From NCBI RefSeq assembly GCF_004331255.1, contig NZ_SJOF01000014.1:1-64000 (forward strand): a DNA stretch of 64,000 nt, in the 5' to 3' direction. This DNA comes from Acinetobacter sp. ANC 4173 (GTDB taxonomy: Bacteria; Pseudomonadota; Gammaproteobacteria; Pseudomonadales; Moraxellaceae). The notes below the pieces were generated by a model. That model had not been told where the DNA came from and did no database searches. It worked only from the letters and a program-made list of their open reading frames with translations. The position numbers were made by a program, and so were the translations under genes. Below, one piece after another: positions 40,358 through 51,223 of this stretch (position 1 is the first letter of the stretch; each line of letters opens with the position of its first letter).

Positions 40358-42829
40358 TTAGAAAGTACGACCGATTTCAAATTGAAGCTCTTTGGTTTGA
40401 TCGCCTTGCTTGTCATTGAGTGGGAAGGCATAGCTTAACGACAATGGACCAATCATAGTAATCCAAGTAAAGCCAACACCCACGCTATAACGCATATTAC
40501 CTAAATCAAAACCATATTCATCTTTACACGTTTGCTTTGCAGCTTCTGTGCTAAAGACATCACATTGAGTATCAAATACTTGTGCGCCTTCAGCAAACAA
40601 CACTGGGCGAACTTGTCTTGTCCAATCACCTTTAAACGGTAAAGGCAATGCCAACTCAGTACCAAATTGAACTAGAGCATTACCACCCACTTCTTCTGGT
40701 GATGGGTCTGTTTGCCCCGTTTCACTATAGTAAACACCATCATACTTTGGACCTAAAGTACTGTTGTCATAACCACGTACCGACCCATAACCACCTGCAT
40801 AGAAGTTTTTATAGAAAGGTAAGTCATTACCATAACCCAACTTACCATAGCCACGCAGAACAAAATCCTTACCTAGAGGTAGAAATGCTTGTGCATCGTA
40901 AGTAATTTTTTGGTATTCAACATCACTACCCGGTAAAGCAACTTCCGCATTGACACGGTGCGACTGACCAGTTGTAGGGAATACTGGACGGTTCAGTGTA
41001 TTGTATGACCAACCCAAAGTTAGATTATAAGTGAGGAAATCACCTGTAAATTCAGATTCATAAGGATCAGAAGTTTGGCCATCTGGACAGGTATAATCAT
41101 TATCTTCGGTCAAATCTACCAAACAATACGTCGCAGTATTTTTAACTTTTCCACCATGCGCCTTTAAATAATCACGCACATAAGTCGATACATAAGGACC
41201 TGTGGTCACTTCTGTTTGATCAATATTTAAACCAGCACTAACACTTTGATTTTCATCAATTGGATAACCAAAGTTAATCCCACCACCCAAACTATCTGTT
41301 ACGTAGTTGTTAACGTTATAGTCACTATCCAACTTAGTTTTACGGTAGTACATGTTATAACCACGACGCACACCATCAATAGTGAAGTATGGATCGGTTA
41401 CACTCAGGTTATAGTAATCTTGAGTTTCCGAGCGAGAAAGGTCAATTGCAACACTATTACCAGTACCCATAAAGTTAGTTTGGCTTAATCCCGCTTGGAA
41501 TGTGATACCACCACTTTGTGAATAACCAACTGCCAAGGTACTTGTCCCTGAATGTTGCTCTTCAACATTCACATTCAAGTCCACCTGATCAGGCATATTC
41601 GGAATACGAGTTGGCTTGACCTCTACCGTTTTGAAATAACCGGTACGCTCTAAACGCACTTTAGACAAGTCAATTTTTTCATTACTTGCTAAAGCACCTT
41701 CCATTTGACGCATTTCACGACGTAATACTTCATCAGAAGTTTTGGTATTTCCTGTGAAATTAATACGACGTACAGTCACTTGCTGGCCTGGATTAATATA
41801 ATAATTCAGATCAACTTGACGCGCTTCATTATTAATTTGTGGAACAACATTAACTTCTGCATAGTAATAGCCAGCATTGCCATATTTGCGTAATAGCAAC
41901 TGCTTAACAGCATTTACTTTTTCTTGCGAATAGGTTGAACCATCTTTATAAATCTGCATTGCCTTCAATTCTTCAGGCTTATACAACGCATCTCCTAAAA
42001 ATTTAGATTCACCAAACTTAAATTGCTGACCTTCACTTACTGAAACTTCAATAAAAATTCGTTTTTTGTCTTCACTCAAGTTCAAACTTGAGTTGGTAAT
42101 ATCAAAGTTGATATAACCTGCGTTTAAATATAAAGCACGCAATGCCTCTAAGCTTGCAGCCATCTTTTCACGTGCATAACGGTCATTACGTGAAACAATT
42201 GAACTCCAGCTACTTTCTTTTACAGCAAAAGCTTGTTGAATGTCACTATCGCTGAAAACAGTGTTGCCAATGACATTAATATCTACAACTTTAGCAGCTT
42301 TACCTTCATTAAACTCGAGCAATAGATCTACACGGTTATTTGGTCTTGCTGTAGTTGTCACTTTCACATCAGCATCGTAACGACCTTGCTGAACATATTG
42401 TTGCTCTAGTTCAGACTCAACTGTTTGAAGTGTTGATTTTTTTAACACCTCACCTTCAGCCAAGCCCATTTTCTTTAAGCCTTCTTCCAAAGCTTCCTTA
42501 GGAATAAGTTTATTGCCTTTTAGTTCAATTTTAGAAATAAGAGGACGTTCAATCACTTTAAATACAAGCGTATCACCTTCTTTTGATGCCTTAATGTCAT
42601 CAAACATGCCTGAAGCATATAGTGCACGAATTGAATTCGAAATAGCCTGATCATCAACACGATCACCACTACTCACTGGCAACATGGTATACACATTGGC
42701 AGGAGTTAAACGAACGAGTCCATCAATTTTTATATCACGAACAATAAATTCATCCGCTGCATATACTTGTTGTACTGCTGCCATAGCACTAACCAGCGCC
42801 AAAGGCATAAATAAATGTGTGTGCTGCAT
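40358..42829 (-). CDS. bamA: outer-membrane assembly factor BamA
   Basis: An 823-residue Omp85 protein: signal peptide (residues 1-24), five POTRA domains (about 25-430) and a 16-strand barrel to the terminal Phe (LQFEIGRTF). The conserved strand motif VRGYD (GSVRGYDNS) near the end is the hallmark of the family. It inserts outer-membrane proteins. The start at 42829 gives a normal signal peptide; the frame extends upstream into rseP and is not used. Confidence 0.97.
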   Translation of the reverse strand: MQHTHLFMPLALVSAMAAVQQVYAADEFIVRDIKIDGLVRLTPANVYTMLPVSSGDRVDDQAISNSIRALYASGMFDDIKASKEGDTLVFKVIERPLISKIELKGNKLIPKEALEEGLKKMGLAEGEVLKKSTLQTVESELEQQYVQQGRYDADVKVTTTARPNNRVDLLLEFNEGKAAKVVDINVIGNTVFSDSDIQQAFAVKESSWSSIVSRNDRYAREKMAASLEALRALYLNAGYINFDITNSSLNLSEDKKRIFIEVSVSEGQQFKFGESKFLGDALYKPEELKAMQIYKDGSTYSQEKVNAVKQLLLRKYGNAGYYYAEVNVVPQINNEARQVDLNYYINPGQQVTVRRINFTGNTKTSDEVLRREMRQMEGALASNEKIDLSKVRLERTGYFKTVEVKPTRIPNMPDQVDLNVNVEEQHSGTSTLAVGYSQSGGITFQAGLSQTNFMGTGNSVAIDLSRSETQDYYNLSVTDPYFTIDGVRRGYNMYYRKTKLDSDYNVNNYVTDSLGGGINFGYPIDENQSVSAGLNIDQTEVTTGPYVSTYVRDYLKAHGGKVKNTATYCLVDLTEDNDYTCPDGQTSDPYESEFTGDFLTYNLTLGWSYNTLNRPVFPTTGQSHRVNAEVALPGSDVEYQKITYDAQAFLPLGKDFVLRGYGKLGYGNDLPFYKNFYAGGYGSVRGYDNSTLGPKYDGVYYSETGQTDPSPEEVGGNALVQFGTELALPLPFKGDWTRQVRPVLFAEGAQVFDTQCDVFSTEAAKQTCKDEYGFDLGNMRYSVGVGFTWITMIGPLSLSYAFPLNDKQGDQTKELQFEIGRTF

Positions 42830-42866
42830 GCCAGTCTTTTCCGATGTTAATTTCAAAGCAACGTTG

Positions 42867-44222
42867 TTATAAACGCATAAAGTCATTAAATAATGCAAGG
42901 AGCATCATGCTACCCAACAGTACCATACCAATTTTTAAACCAACCAATTGTATTTGTTCAGAAACAGGTTTACCACGAATCAATTCCACAAAGTAGTACA
43001 CTAAATGCCCACCATCCAACATAGGAATAGGCAATAAGTTTAATATTCCCAGACTCACACTCATAAGCGCCATAAAGGAAATAAAGGTTTGCCATCCCAT
43101 TTCAGCACTTTGTCCAGCAACTTTTGCAATCGTGATTGGACCTGATAAGTTTTCAAAACCAATTAAACCACGAACCATCTTAACGATAGAATTCAGGATC
43201 ATGGTACTAATTTGCCCTGTCTTATCAAGCGCCTTACCAAATGCTTCTACTGGACCATACTGAATAGTTTGTTTGTATTCTTGAGGAATCACTACTTGAC
43301 CAGGATTATTTTGCACACCAAGCACGCCAGACACATTACCCATGTTATCTCGCTTACCTTGAGGCATCACCTCCAAGTGCACCAACTGATTTTGTCGTAA
43401 TACATCAATTTTGAGTAGTTTTTCAGGTGAAGCTTGTACTACCTCCACTACATCAAACCAATCCTTCATTTTAACGCCATCAATTGCAACAATGCGATCT
43501 CCAGCTTTCATTCCTTGACGAATTGCTGCGCCATCTTCATTTAATTTCATGACAGTTGCAGGAATGTGCGGACGATAAGGAATAAAACCCAAGCTATCTA
43601 ATGGCGATTGATTCTGATCTTTTAAGAAATTCTGAATCGGAAGTGCAAAAGACCTTGCTTGACCATTCCGATCTGCATCAATGTGAATGACACCCGTTTC
43701 ACCAGCACGATCAACCAAAGCAAAGTTTAATTGCTCCCAAGTCGATGTTTTAGCACCATCAACAGCCGTAATCTTATCACCAACTTGCATTTGTGCCGTT
43801 GCAGCCGGTGAATTCACCAAAACTTTACCAATACGAGTATTCAACTGTTCTTGTGCTGGTAAAAACAACACCCAGAACAATAAAACTGCAAAGATAAGAT
43901 TAATTAACGGTCCAGCAACCACAATCGCAATACGCTTCCATGGATGTTGGCGATTAAATGCATAAGGTAAATCGGCTTCTGCCACATTCCCTTCGCGCTC
44001 GTCCAACATTTTGACATAGCCACCTAAAGGTAAAGCAGACAATTGATATTGAATACCTGACTTTTTTGATGTCCATTTCAACACAGTTGGACCAAAACCA
44101 ATGGAATAAACTAAAACTTTGACGCCTAGTTTACGTGCTACAAAATAATGTCCGAACTCATGAATCGCAATGAGAGGCCCGAGCAATAAAATTGCCGCAA
44201 CAATAATAAACAAGGCATTCAT
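42867..44222 (-). CDS. rseP: site-2 protease RseP
   Basis: A 451-residue inner-membrane zinc metalloprotease. HEFGH at residues 22-26 binds zinc with the NLLPIPMLDGGHL motif near the C-terminus; two PDZ domains (about 115-300) lie between. It cleaves anti-sigma factors and signal-peptide remnants inside the membrane. It follows dxr by one base and precedes bamA. Confidence 0.97.
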   Translation of the reverse strand: MNALFIIVAAILLLGPLIAIHEFGHYFVARKLGVKVLVYSIGFGPTVLKWTSKKSGIQYQLSALPLGGYVKMLDEREGNVAEADLPYAFNRQHPWKRIAIVVAGPLINLIFAVLLFWVLFLPAQEQLNTRIGKVLVNSPAATAQMQVGDKITAVDGAKTSTWEQLNFALVDRAGETGVIHIDADRNGQARSFALPIQNFLKDQNQSPLDSLGFIPYRPHIPATVMKLNEDGAAIRQGMKAGDRIVAIDGVKMKDWFDVVEVVQASPEKLLKIDVLRQNQLVHLEVMPQGKRDNMGNVSGVLGVQNNPGQVVIPQEYKQTIQYGPVEAFGKALDKTGQISTMILNSIVKMVRGLIGFENLSGPITIAKVAGQSAEMGWQTFISFMALMSVSLGILNLLPIPMLDGGHLVYYFVELIRGKPVSEQIQLVGLKIGMVLLGSMMLLALFNDFMRL

Positions 44223-44223
44223 G

Positions 44224-45420
44224 TTAGCTTCCTTTACTGCTTACAAACTGCTGAGCAATAGATCTAGCAGTTGAGTCCGCTTGCAAGATTAAATCTATTG
44301 AATCCGCAGAACCATTTTCAACCCGATTCAACGTATGTTCAACTACTATTGGAATATCAGTAAAACCAATCCTTTTTTGCAAGAATGCTGCCACCGCAAT
44401 CTCATTCGCCGCATTTAAAATTGCAGGAACTATGCCCCCCGCCTGAATGGCTTGCCGAGTCAAAGTTAATGCAGGAAAACGTGTTGCGTCTGGCTCTTGA
44501 AAATCAAGTTGATGATTGACAAATAAATCCAAAGCAGGAACATGGGTATTAATACGCTCAGGCCAAGCTAAAGCATGTGCAATTGGGGTACACATATCTG
44601 GATTCCCCATTTGCGCCAATGTTGAACCATCAACATATTGCACCATGGAGTGAATAATACTCTGTGGATGCACAACAATTGTTACAAAATGTTCTGAAAT
44701 TGCAAAAAGATGACACGCTTCAATTAGCTCAAGCCCTTTGTTCATCAAAGTCGCAGAATCTACAGAAATTTTCTGACCCATTGACCAGTTTGGATGCTTA
44801 CAGGCTTGTTCAGGTGTAACACTTCGCAACTCATCTAGAGAATGGTGAAGAAATGGACCACCCGATGCCGTTAGTAGAATGCGCGAGACACCTAGTTTAG
44901 GCTGACCATTACGCTCCACATTCAAATATTGTTCTGGTAAACACTGAAAAATTGCATTGTGTTCAGAGTCTACAGGCAATAATAAAGCTTGATGCTGACG
45001 TGCAGCCTGCATCATCAAGTCACCAGACATGACTAAAGCTTCTTTATTGGCAAGTAATACTCGTTTACCTGCCTTAACAGCCGCTAAGGTCGGCAACAAA
45101 CCTGCCGCCCCAACAATGGCCGCCATAACGACATCGACATCAGGATGACGAGCAACAGCTTCTAAGCCTGCTTCGTCAAATAAAACTTCAATGTCGTTAA
45201 TATTTTCTTGTGAAAAAAGTTGTAGTAACTCTGGCTCTTTAGCAGACGGAATCACCACAACTTTAGGACGAAACTGTTTGCAAATTTGCACCAATTCCTG
45301 AATTCGACTGTATGCCGTTATTGCAAAGACAGAATAGTCTTCAGGATGCTGTTGCAGTATTTTTAAGGTACTTTGACCAATAGAACCCGTTACACCTAAG
45401 ATACAAACAGCTTGTGACAT
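44224..45420 (-). CDS. dxr: 1-deoxy-D-xylulose 5-phosphate reductoisomerase
   Basis: A 398-residue enzyme of the MEP isoprenoid pathway. The NADPH-binding loop is GVTGSIGQSTL (residues 9-19). Metal- and substrate-binding motifs are LPVDSEHNAIFQ and LTASGGPF. It converts DXP to MEP. Located between cdsA and rseP with one-base gaps, in the usual cluster that also supplies undecaprenyl phosphate synthesis (uppS). Confidence 0.98.
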   Translation of the reverse strand: MSQAVCILGVTGSIGQSTLKILQQHPEDYSVFAITAYSRIQELVQICKQFRPKVVVIPSAKEPELLQLFSQENINDIEVLFDEAGLEAVARHPDVDVVMAAIVGAAGLLPTLAAVKAGKRVLLANKEALVMSGDLMMQAARQHQALLLPVDSEHNAIFQCLPEQYLNVERNGQPKLGVSRILLTASGGPFLHHSLDELRSVTPEQACKHPNWSMGQKISVDSATLMNKGLELIEACHLFAISEHFVTIVVHPQSIIHSMVQYVDGSTLAQMGNPDMCTPIAHALAWPERINTHVPALDLFVNHQLDFQEPDATRFPALTLTRQAIQAGGIVPAILNAANEIAVAAFLQKRIGFTDIPIVVEHTLNRVENGSADSIDLILQADSTARSIAQQFVSSKGS

Positions 45421-46245
45421 TTACAAATCTACGCCAATTAGTTTTAACACATACATACCCGCAGCAAATATAGGTGCTGCAGAAAGCAATGAATCAATAC
45501 GGTCCAACACACCACCATGCCCAGGTAAAATACGACCTGAATCCTTAATACCAGCACGGCGCTTAATCATTGACTCAAACAAATCACCTAACACCGAGCT
45601 AAACACAGTGACTATAGAGAGAATCAGAAATAAAATATGTTGTGCTAACGTTAAGTCCAGATATAAAACCTCAACGACAACCACAATAAGCATTGACGTT
45701 AAGATACCACCGTACAAACCTTCTACAGATTTATTTGGACTCACATCTGGTGCAAGTTTCTTCTTACCCAATTTACGCCCAACAAAGTATGCACCGCTAT
45801 CTGCTCCCCAAACCAACAAGAACAGATACATCAACCACCACGGTGAACTCACCCATAGCGCAAAAATTGCAGTCACAGCAGCGGAAATAAGAATAAATCC
45901 TGAGAAATACAGGCTATTATTATACCAACCATCGTATTCTGGATAGTTTTTTACCCAATAAACACTCACCAACCAAGACAAAATTGATGCACACCACAAT
46001 AAAAGTGCAATATCTTTAAAATACAAAGCTAAAGTTGCTAATGCAGCAGTAACAATACCGTAGCACCATGCAAAAGGCTTAATAATATGATTTGTTTTTC
46101 TCGGCATGAGCTTAAACCACTCATAACCAGCAACCCCAGCGGCAACAATCATCAGCATCAACATTGGATACTGAGATTGAGTAGCAAACATACAACTAAG
46201 TACAACTGCCACCAATACCAAGGCGGTAATAATCCGCTCTAACAT
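45421..46245 (-). CDS. cdsA: phosphatidate cytidylyltransferase
   Basis: A 274-residue membrane enzyme with about seven hydrophobic segments. The CDP-alcohol synthesis signature is visible at the C-terminus: SMIKRRAGIKDSGRILPGHG, then GVLDRIDS. It makes CDP-diacylglycerol from phosphatidate and CTP. It lies three bases after uppS and is adjacent to dxr. Confidence 0.97.
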   Translation of the reverse strand: MLERIITALVLVAVVLSCMFATQSQYPMLMLMIVAAGVAGYEWFKLMPRKTNHIIKPFAWCYGIVTAALATLALYFKDIALLLWCASILSWLVSVYWVKNYPEYDGWYNNSLYFSGFILISAAVTAIFALWVSSPWWLMYLFLLVWGADSGAYFVGRKLGKKKLAPDVSPNKSVEGLYGGILTSMLIVVVVEVLYLDLTLAQHILFLILSIVTVFSSVLGDLFESMIKRRAGIKDSGRILPGHGGVLDRIDSLLSAAPIFAAGMYVLKLIGVDL

Positions 46246-46248
46246 TTA

Positions 46249-47001
46249 TTAATTCTCAAATTTATCTTGTTGAATTTGCTCAGATGTTTTACCAAAACGG
46301 CGCTCACGCCCTGCAAAAACCTCAAGTGCATGATCAAACTCTTGCACACCAAATTCAGGCCATAAAGTTTCAGTAAAATACAATTCTGCATACGCGGCTT
46401 GCCAAAGCAAGAAATTCGACAGTCGATAATCCCCACCTGTACGAATGAGTAAATCTACAGCAGGTAAATCTGACATACTAATATACTGTCCTACCAGATC
46501 AGCATTAATTTGTGGCACTTCAAGCTTACCAGCTTTAACTTCTTGAGCGATTTGCTGCGCAGCTTGAGCCATATCCCACATACCCCCATAACTTACCGCA
46601 ATGGTTAAAGTCATTTGGGTGAAATTAGCAGTCCTTTGCTCAGCATACAACATTAACTCACGTAAATGCGGGGACAAACGTGAACGATCACCAATAAATC
46701 GTAAAGCGATTTCAAATTTTTCCATACGCGGGATTTGCTCATGAATTGTCTCTTCCAACAAATTCATCAGCAAATCCACCTCATACTGAGGTCTGTTCCA
46801 ATTTTCACTTGAAAATGCAAAAACGGTTAAAGCCTGAATCTTTCTTTTTCGACAATGCTCAACAATTGGATCTAAGACATTTTTACCTTCACGGTGTCCC
46901 GCACCCTTTTGCATTTGCATTTTTTTGGCAAAACGATTGTTGCCATCCATAATGATGGCAACATGTTTTGGAAGATGTGTAGTGTCTTCAGATGTGGTCA
47001 T
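46249..47001 (-). CDS. uppS: undecaprenyl diphosphate synthase
   Basis: A 250-residue cis-prenyltransferase. The catalytic motif is HVAIIMDGNNRFAKK, where most species have GNGRW; the Asp is retained. SFSSENWNRP-type (FAFSSENWNRP) and RTGGDYRLSNFLLWQ motifs are present. It makes the C55 lipid carrier for peptidoglycan. The NNRF variant appears usual for Acinetobacter and should be active. Confidence 0.97.
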   Translation of the reverse strand: MTTSEDTTHLPKHVAIIMDGNNRFAKKMQMQKGAGHREGKNVLDPIVEHCRKRKIQALTVFAFSSENWNRPQYEVDLLMNLLEETIHEQIPRMEKFEIALRFIGDRSRLSPHLRELMLYAEQRTANFTQMTLTIAVSYGGMWDMAQAAQQIAQEVKAGKLEVPQINADLVGQYISMSDLPAVDLLIRTGGDYRLSNFLLWQAAYAELYFTETLWPEFGVQEFDHALEVFAGRERRFGKTSEQIQQDKFEN

Positions 47002-47006
47002 TAATT

Positions 47007-47561
47007 TTAGACCTTCATCAATTCAGCTTCTTTTGCAGCTAGACGTTTTTCAACTTCAGCAACGAATTTATCGGTGATTTTCTGGATATCTTCACCTGCA
47101 CGGCGCTCATCATCTTCAGAAATTTCTTTTTCTTTCAACAATGCTTTGATATCACCCAATACATCACGACGAATATTACGAATTGCTACTTTCGCATTTT
47201 CAGCTTCGTTACGTGCAACTTTCTGCATATCACGACGTGTTTCTTCAGTCAATGCGGCCATTGGCACGCGAATCGCATCAGCTGTAATAGGGTTCAAACC
47301 TAAGTCTGATTCACGAATCGCTTTATCAATTGCGGCAACCATTGTACGTTCAAATGGCTGAATTAATAGGGTGCGAGAGTCTTCAACACCAACATTGGCA
47401 ACTTGATTTAAAGGTACATCAGAGCCATAGTAAGGAACCATTACACCGTTCAGAATGGATGGATGCGCTCGTCCAGTACGAACCTTTGCAAAACCATGTT
47501 CCAACGAGTCAAGTGACTTGTTCATACGGTCTTCTGCGTCTTTTTTAAGATCGTTAATCAT
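47007..47561 (-). CDS. frr: ribosome recycling factor
   Basis: A 184-residue protein of standard RRF length. Opening helix with [20 protein letters not shown] and the tail region ([20 protein letters not shown]) are conserved. It splits post-termination ribosomes with EF-G. It lies between pyrH and uppS, the universal order. Confidence 0.98.
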   Translation of the reverse strand: MINDLKKDAEDRMNKSLDSLEHGFAKVRTGRAHPSILNGVMVPYYGSDVPLNQVANVGVEDSRTLLIQPFERTMVAAIDKAIRESDLGLNPITADAIRVPMAALTEETRRDMQKVARNEAENAKVAIRNIRRDVLGDIKALLKEKEISEDDERRAGEDIQKITDKFVAEVEKRLAAKEAELMKV

Positions 47562-47640
47562 ATGATCTTCCTTACTTAATTCTAAAAGATATCATTACTA
47601 AAATAGCGTGTAGTATAAAGAGCTTTCTGGCTCACGTACA

Positions 47641-48369
47641 TTAGTTCGTAACGTGAGTCCCTTCTTTTTCACCCATAACCACTGAAAGTAACGCACCAGA
47701 TTTGTTCATATCAAATACCTGAAGTGGTACATGATGGTCACGGCACAAACAAATCGCTGTTAAATCCATAACACCCAATTTTTCATCCAATACCTGATCG
47801 AATGTTAAATTGTCATATTTAACAGCATCATCAAATTTGCTTGGGTCTTTATTATAGACACCATCAACTTTAGTGGCTTTTAAGATAAGGCTGGCTTCAA
47901 TTTCAATACCACGTAAACAAGCCGCAGTATCTGTCGTGAAGAATGGGTTACCCGTACCTGCAACAAATACACATACCTCACCTTGAGTCAGGTGACGAAT
48001 GGCATCCCGGCTAGAATAAGATTCCACCACAGTACCAATTGGCAATGCTGACATTAATCGTGTTTTAATGTTACGGCGTACTAATGCATCACGCATTGCC
48101 AAACCATTCATTACAGTTGCCAACATACCCATTTGGTCACCTGTTACACGGCCAACCAAGCCATCTTTTTGTAGCTGGCTACCACGGTATAAGTTACCAC
48201 CACCGACAACAATACCGACTTGCACACCAAGTCCGACCAAATGTGCAATAGATAACGACATTTGATCTAGCACTTGTGCATCAATACCCATGTCTTTGTT
48301 GCCCGCAAGTGCTTCACCTGAAAGTTTCAGCAAAATGCGTGAATAGCGTGGATTTTTTGAATCTGACAT
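47641..48369 (-). CDS. pyrH: uridylate kinase
   Basis: A 242-residue UMP kinase of the amino-acid kinase fold: [11 protein letters not shown] at the start, [13 protein letters not shown], the [20 protein letters not shown] region and [13 protein letters not shown] are conserved. It makes UDP from UMP and is a hexamer. The start at 48369 gives the family length. It is the first gene of the pyrH-frr-uppS-cdsA-dxr-rseP-bamA cluster. Confidence 0.98.
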   Translation of the reverse strand: MSDSKNPRYSRILLKLSGEALAGNKDMGIDAQVLDQMSLSIAHLVGLGVQVGIVVGGGNLYRGSQLQKDGLVGRVTGDQMGMLATVMNGLAMRDALVRRNIKTRLMSALPIGTVVESYSSRDAIRHLTQGEVCVFVAGTGNPFFTTDTAACLRGIEIEASLILKATKVDGVYNKDPSKFDDAVKYDNLTFDQVLDEKLGVMDLTAICLCRDHHVPLQVFDMNKSGALLSVVMGEKEGTHVTN

Positions 48370-48418
48370 TCCAAACTCCAAATTTACTTAATCTGTATTT
48401 TTCTATATATGGATTTAC

Positions 48419-49762
48419 TTAAGCTGATTTCACTTGAATCAACTTTGCAAACAAGTCGTATTCGTCTGCATCGGTAATTTCAACTTCAAGCAGAGCACCT
48501 GGTTTAATCAGATTTTTATCAATATCTTCCACAAAGACGTTCCCATCAATTTCAGGTGCATCCGCATATGAGCGTGCAACTGCAACAGGAAACTCTTCTT
48601 CAAGATCATCAACCAATACTGTCATGACTTGCCCAATACGCTTTTGTAGCTTAGCGGCTGAAATTTCCTGCTGAACTTCCATAAAACGTTCATAGCGCTC
48701 TTGCTTAATTTCTTCAGGTACGTGATCTGGCAAATCGTTAGCCGTAGCACCTTCAACTGGTGAATAAGTAAAGCAACCAACACGGTCTAACTTCGCTTCT
48801 TTCAACCAATCGAGCAACATTTGGAAATCTTCTTCCGTTTCACCCGGGAAACCAACCACAAATGTTGAACGAATTACCAATTCAGGACATTTCTCACGCC
48901 ATAACTTGAGGCGCTCTAATGTATTTTCACTATGAGCTGGTCGCTTCATCAATTTTAAGATGCGCGGACTGGCGTGCTGAAAAGGGATATCTAAGTACGG
49001 TAAGATTTTACCCTGAGCCATTAAGTCAATAACAGCATCTACATGCGGATATGGGTAAACATAGTGCAAACGAACCCAGATCCCTAATTGACCCAAGGCT
49101 TCACACATGTCATAGAATTTGGTCTTAACTGGCTGACCGTTCCAGAAATCCAGTTTATATTTGGTGTCGACACCGTAAGCAGAAGTATCTTGAGAGATAA
49201 CGAGTACTTCTTTTACACCAGCGCGTTTAAGCGCAGCCGCTTCCTCTAAAACAGAACCGACTGGACGTGAAACCAAATCGCCACGCATACTTGGAATAAT
49301 GCAGAAGGTACAACGATGGTTACATCCTTCCGATATTTTTAAATACGCATAGTGTTTCGGGGTTAAACGAATCCCTTGCTCTGGCACTAAATCAATAAAA
49401 GGATTGTGCTTTGGCGGTGCTGGAACATATTCATGTACCGCTTCCATAACATCCTGATAAGCTGCCGCACCTGTGACTTTTAGAACATTTGGATGCATTT
49501 CACGAATTTTATCTTCGTCTTTACCCAAACAACCTGTCACAATAACTTTACCATTGGCACTCATTGCTTCGCCAATTGCATCCAATGATTCTTGTACTGC
49601 AGATTCAATAAAACCACAGGTATTAACAACAACCAAATCAGCACCATCATAATCTGATGCCACATCATAACCTTCAGTCTTTAACTGAGTTAAAATTCGT
49701 TCAGAATCTACCAATGCCTTAGGACAACCTAAAGAAACAAAACCGACTTTGGGGGACTTCAT
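48419..49762 (-). CDS. rimO: ribosomal protein S12 methylthiotransferase RimO
   Basis: A 447-residue radical SAM enzyme: N-terminal UPF0004 domain ([16 protein letters not shown], cysteines for the second cluster), the radical SAM motif CNHRCTFC within [18 protein letters not shown], and a C-terminal TRAM domain. It adds a methylthio group to Asp88 of ribosomal protein S12. The start at 49762 gives the family start; the frame stays open to 49903 but has no signature. Confidence 0.97.
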   Translation of the reverse strand: MKSPKVGFVSLGCPKALVDSERILTQLKTEGYDVASDYDGADLVVVNTCGFIESAVQESLDAIGEAMSANGKVIVTGCLGKDEDKIREMHPNVLKVTGAAAYQDVMEAVHEYVPAPPKHNPFIDLVPEQGIRLTPKHYAYLKISEGCNHRCTFCIIPSMRGDLVSRPVGSVLEEAAALKRAGVKEVLVISQDTSAYGVDTKYKLDFWNGQPVKTKFYDMCEALGQLGIWVRLHYVYPYPHVDAVIDLMAQGKILPYLDIPFQHASPRILKLMKRPAHSENTLERLKLWREKCPELVIRSTFVVGFPGETEEDFQMLLDWLKEAKLDRVGCFTYSPVEGATANDLPDHVPEEIKQERYERFMEVQQEISAAKLQKRIGQVMTVLVDDLEEEFPVAVARSYADAPEIDGNVFVEDIDKNLIKPGALLEVEITDADEYDLFAKLIQVKSA

Positions 49763-50113
49763 GAATCTGCGCTCCACTAGAATCCGCGTATTGTAAGACT
49801 TTTCGATTGATAAAAATAGGTGGGAAGCCGACTCTTTGTGTAATGCACCAAAATTAATCCACTGTTTGCCTTGCATATTTACATTTGCACTATTTTGATA
49901 CATTTTAAAAGTTAATTACTTTATATCTTCGGCTTACAATTTTAATAAAGTCCAATTTCAGCGCATTTTTTTAATAAAGGTTCAACTTTGATCACCTAGA
50001 TTTAAAGTTGGCGTGCATTTTGCTTAATATGCATCAATTGCGTCCCAATATTGGACTATTAAATGCTTTTTGAAGATGCCATTGCGCCATTTTAATACAG
50101 GATACCCTCGCTA
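49763..50113. other. intergenic region between rimO and ntrB
   Basis: This divergent gap of about 350 bases holds the 5' extension of the rimO frame (not used as coding), an A/T-rich stretch and the sigma54-like promoter described at 50009. No small gene with a ribosome site is seen. Confidence 0.6.
50009..50024 (+). promoter_or_regulatory. sigma54-type promoter upstream of ntrB
   Basis: TGGCGTG-CATT-TTGCT matches the -24/-12 consensus TGGCACG-N4-TTGCW with two changes and the correct spacing. It lies about 90 bases before the ntrB start, so ntrBC may be activated through NtrC and RpoN. Confidence 0.55.
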
Positions 50114-51223
50114 ATGGATCAGCCACATACTATCGACTATCGCGTATTGGTGGACAATTTGACCACCGCGATTTTACTTGTCGACAGTAAACTTAATATT
50201 TTTTACTTAAACTCATCATGTGAATCTTTGTTTGATATGAGTTTATTACGAGCAAATGGACAACCCGTCTTAAATTTGCTGCATATGCCAAACGATGAAT
50301 TTAATACAGAAGAAGCATTATTTAACACTTTAGCAACTGGTCAACCATATACACGTCGTGAAGCTACAATTAACGTCAACTTTAAAGACATTCATGTGGA
50401 TTACACGGTTTCACAACTTAATGCTGGCAAACCTTACCACCCTTTACTTTTAATTGAGCTTAATCCGATTGATCGGATGCTGAAAATCTCCAAAGAAGAA
50501 AACCTGATTCAGCAACATCAAGTCGCACGACAATTGATTCGTGGGGTGGCACATGAAATTAAAAACCCTTTAGGTGGCATTCGTGGTGCAACACAGCTGC
50601 TAGCTCGCAGTTTAAACAATCCAGAATATTCAGAATTTACCGACATTATTATTAGTGAAGTTGATCGCCTTCGTAACCTTGCGGATACCATGTTGGGTTC
50701 TCGTCAATTACCGAGTTATGAGCCAGTCAACGTACATGAGCCTTTAGAACGTGTTCGCTCGCTCATTGCCAACCAGACCAAAAAGAAAATTAAGATCACA
50801 CGCGATTACGACTTATCACTACCTGAAGTCAAAGCAGATCGTGATCAACTGATTCAAGTCATGCTGAACATCAGTGTTAATGCCGTACAAGCCATGATGG
50901 AAAATAAGGATTTCTTTACCGAACATCAACCAGAACTGGTTTTAAGAACTCGAATTCAACGTCTTGTTACTATTAATGGTGTACTCAACCGCTCTGCGGT
51001 TCGTATTGATATTGAAGATAACGGGCCAGGCGTTCCAGAAGAAATTTTGGAATCCGTGTTCTACCCACTTGTGACTGGTCGTGCCAAAGGCACTGGTCTC
51101 GGTCTAAGCATTGCACAAAACATTATGCACCAACATAACGGAATGATTGAATGCCAATCAGTTCCTGGAAAAACAGTATTTAGCTTATATTTACCTTGGG
51201 AGTCTAACCATGTCGCGAAATAA
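50114..51223 (+). CDS. glnL: nitrogen sensor histidine kinase NtrB
   Basis: A 369-residue soluble kinase: PAS domain (about 10-115), dimerisation/phosphoacceptor with His147 in GVAHEIKNPLGG and an ATPase domain with DNGPGVPEE and GTGLGLSIAQ. No membrane segments, as in NtrB. It phosphorylates NtrC under nitrogen limitation, with PII control. The gene overlaps ntrC by 14 bases. Confidence 0.93.
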   Translation: MDQPHTIDYRVLVDNLTTAILLVDSKLNIFYLNSSCESLFDMSLLRANGQPVLNLLHMPNDEFNTEEALFNTLATGQPYTRREATINVNFKDIHVDYTVSQLNAGKPYHPLLLIELNPIDRMLKISKEENLIQQHQVARQLIRGVAHEIKNPLGGIRGATQLLARSLNNPEYSEFTDIIISEVDRLRNLADTMLGSRQLPSYEPVNVHEPLERVRSLIANQTKKKIKITRDYDLSLPEVKADRDQLIQVMLNISVNAVQAMMENKDFFTEHQPELVLRTRIQRLVTINGVLNRSAVRIDIEDNGPGVPEEILESVFYPLVTGRAKGTGLGLSIAQNIMHQHNGMIECQSVPGKTVFSLYLPWESNHVAK

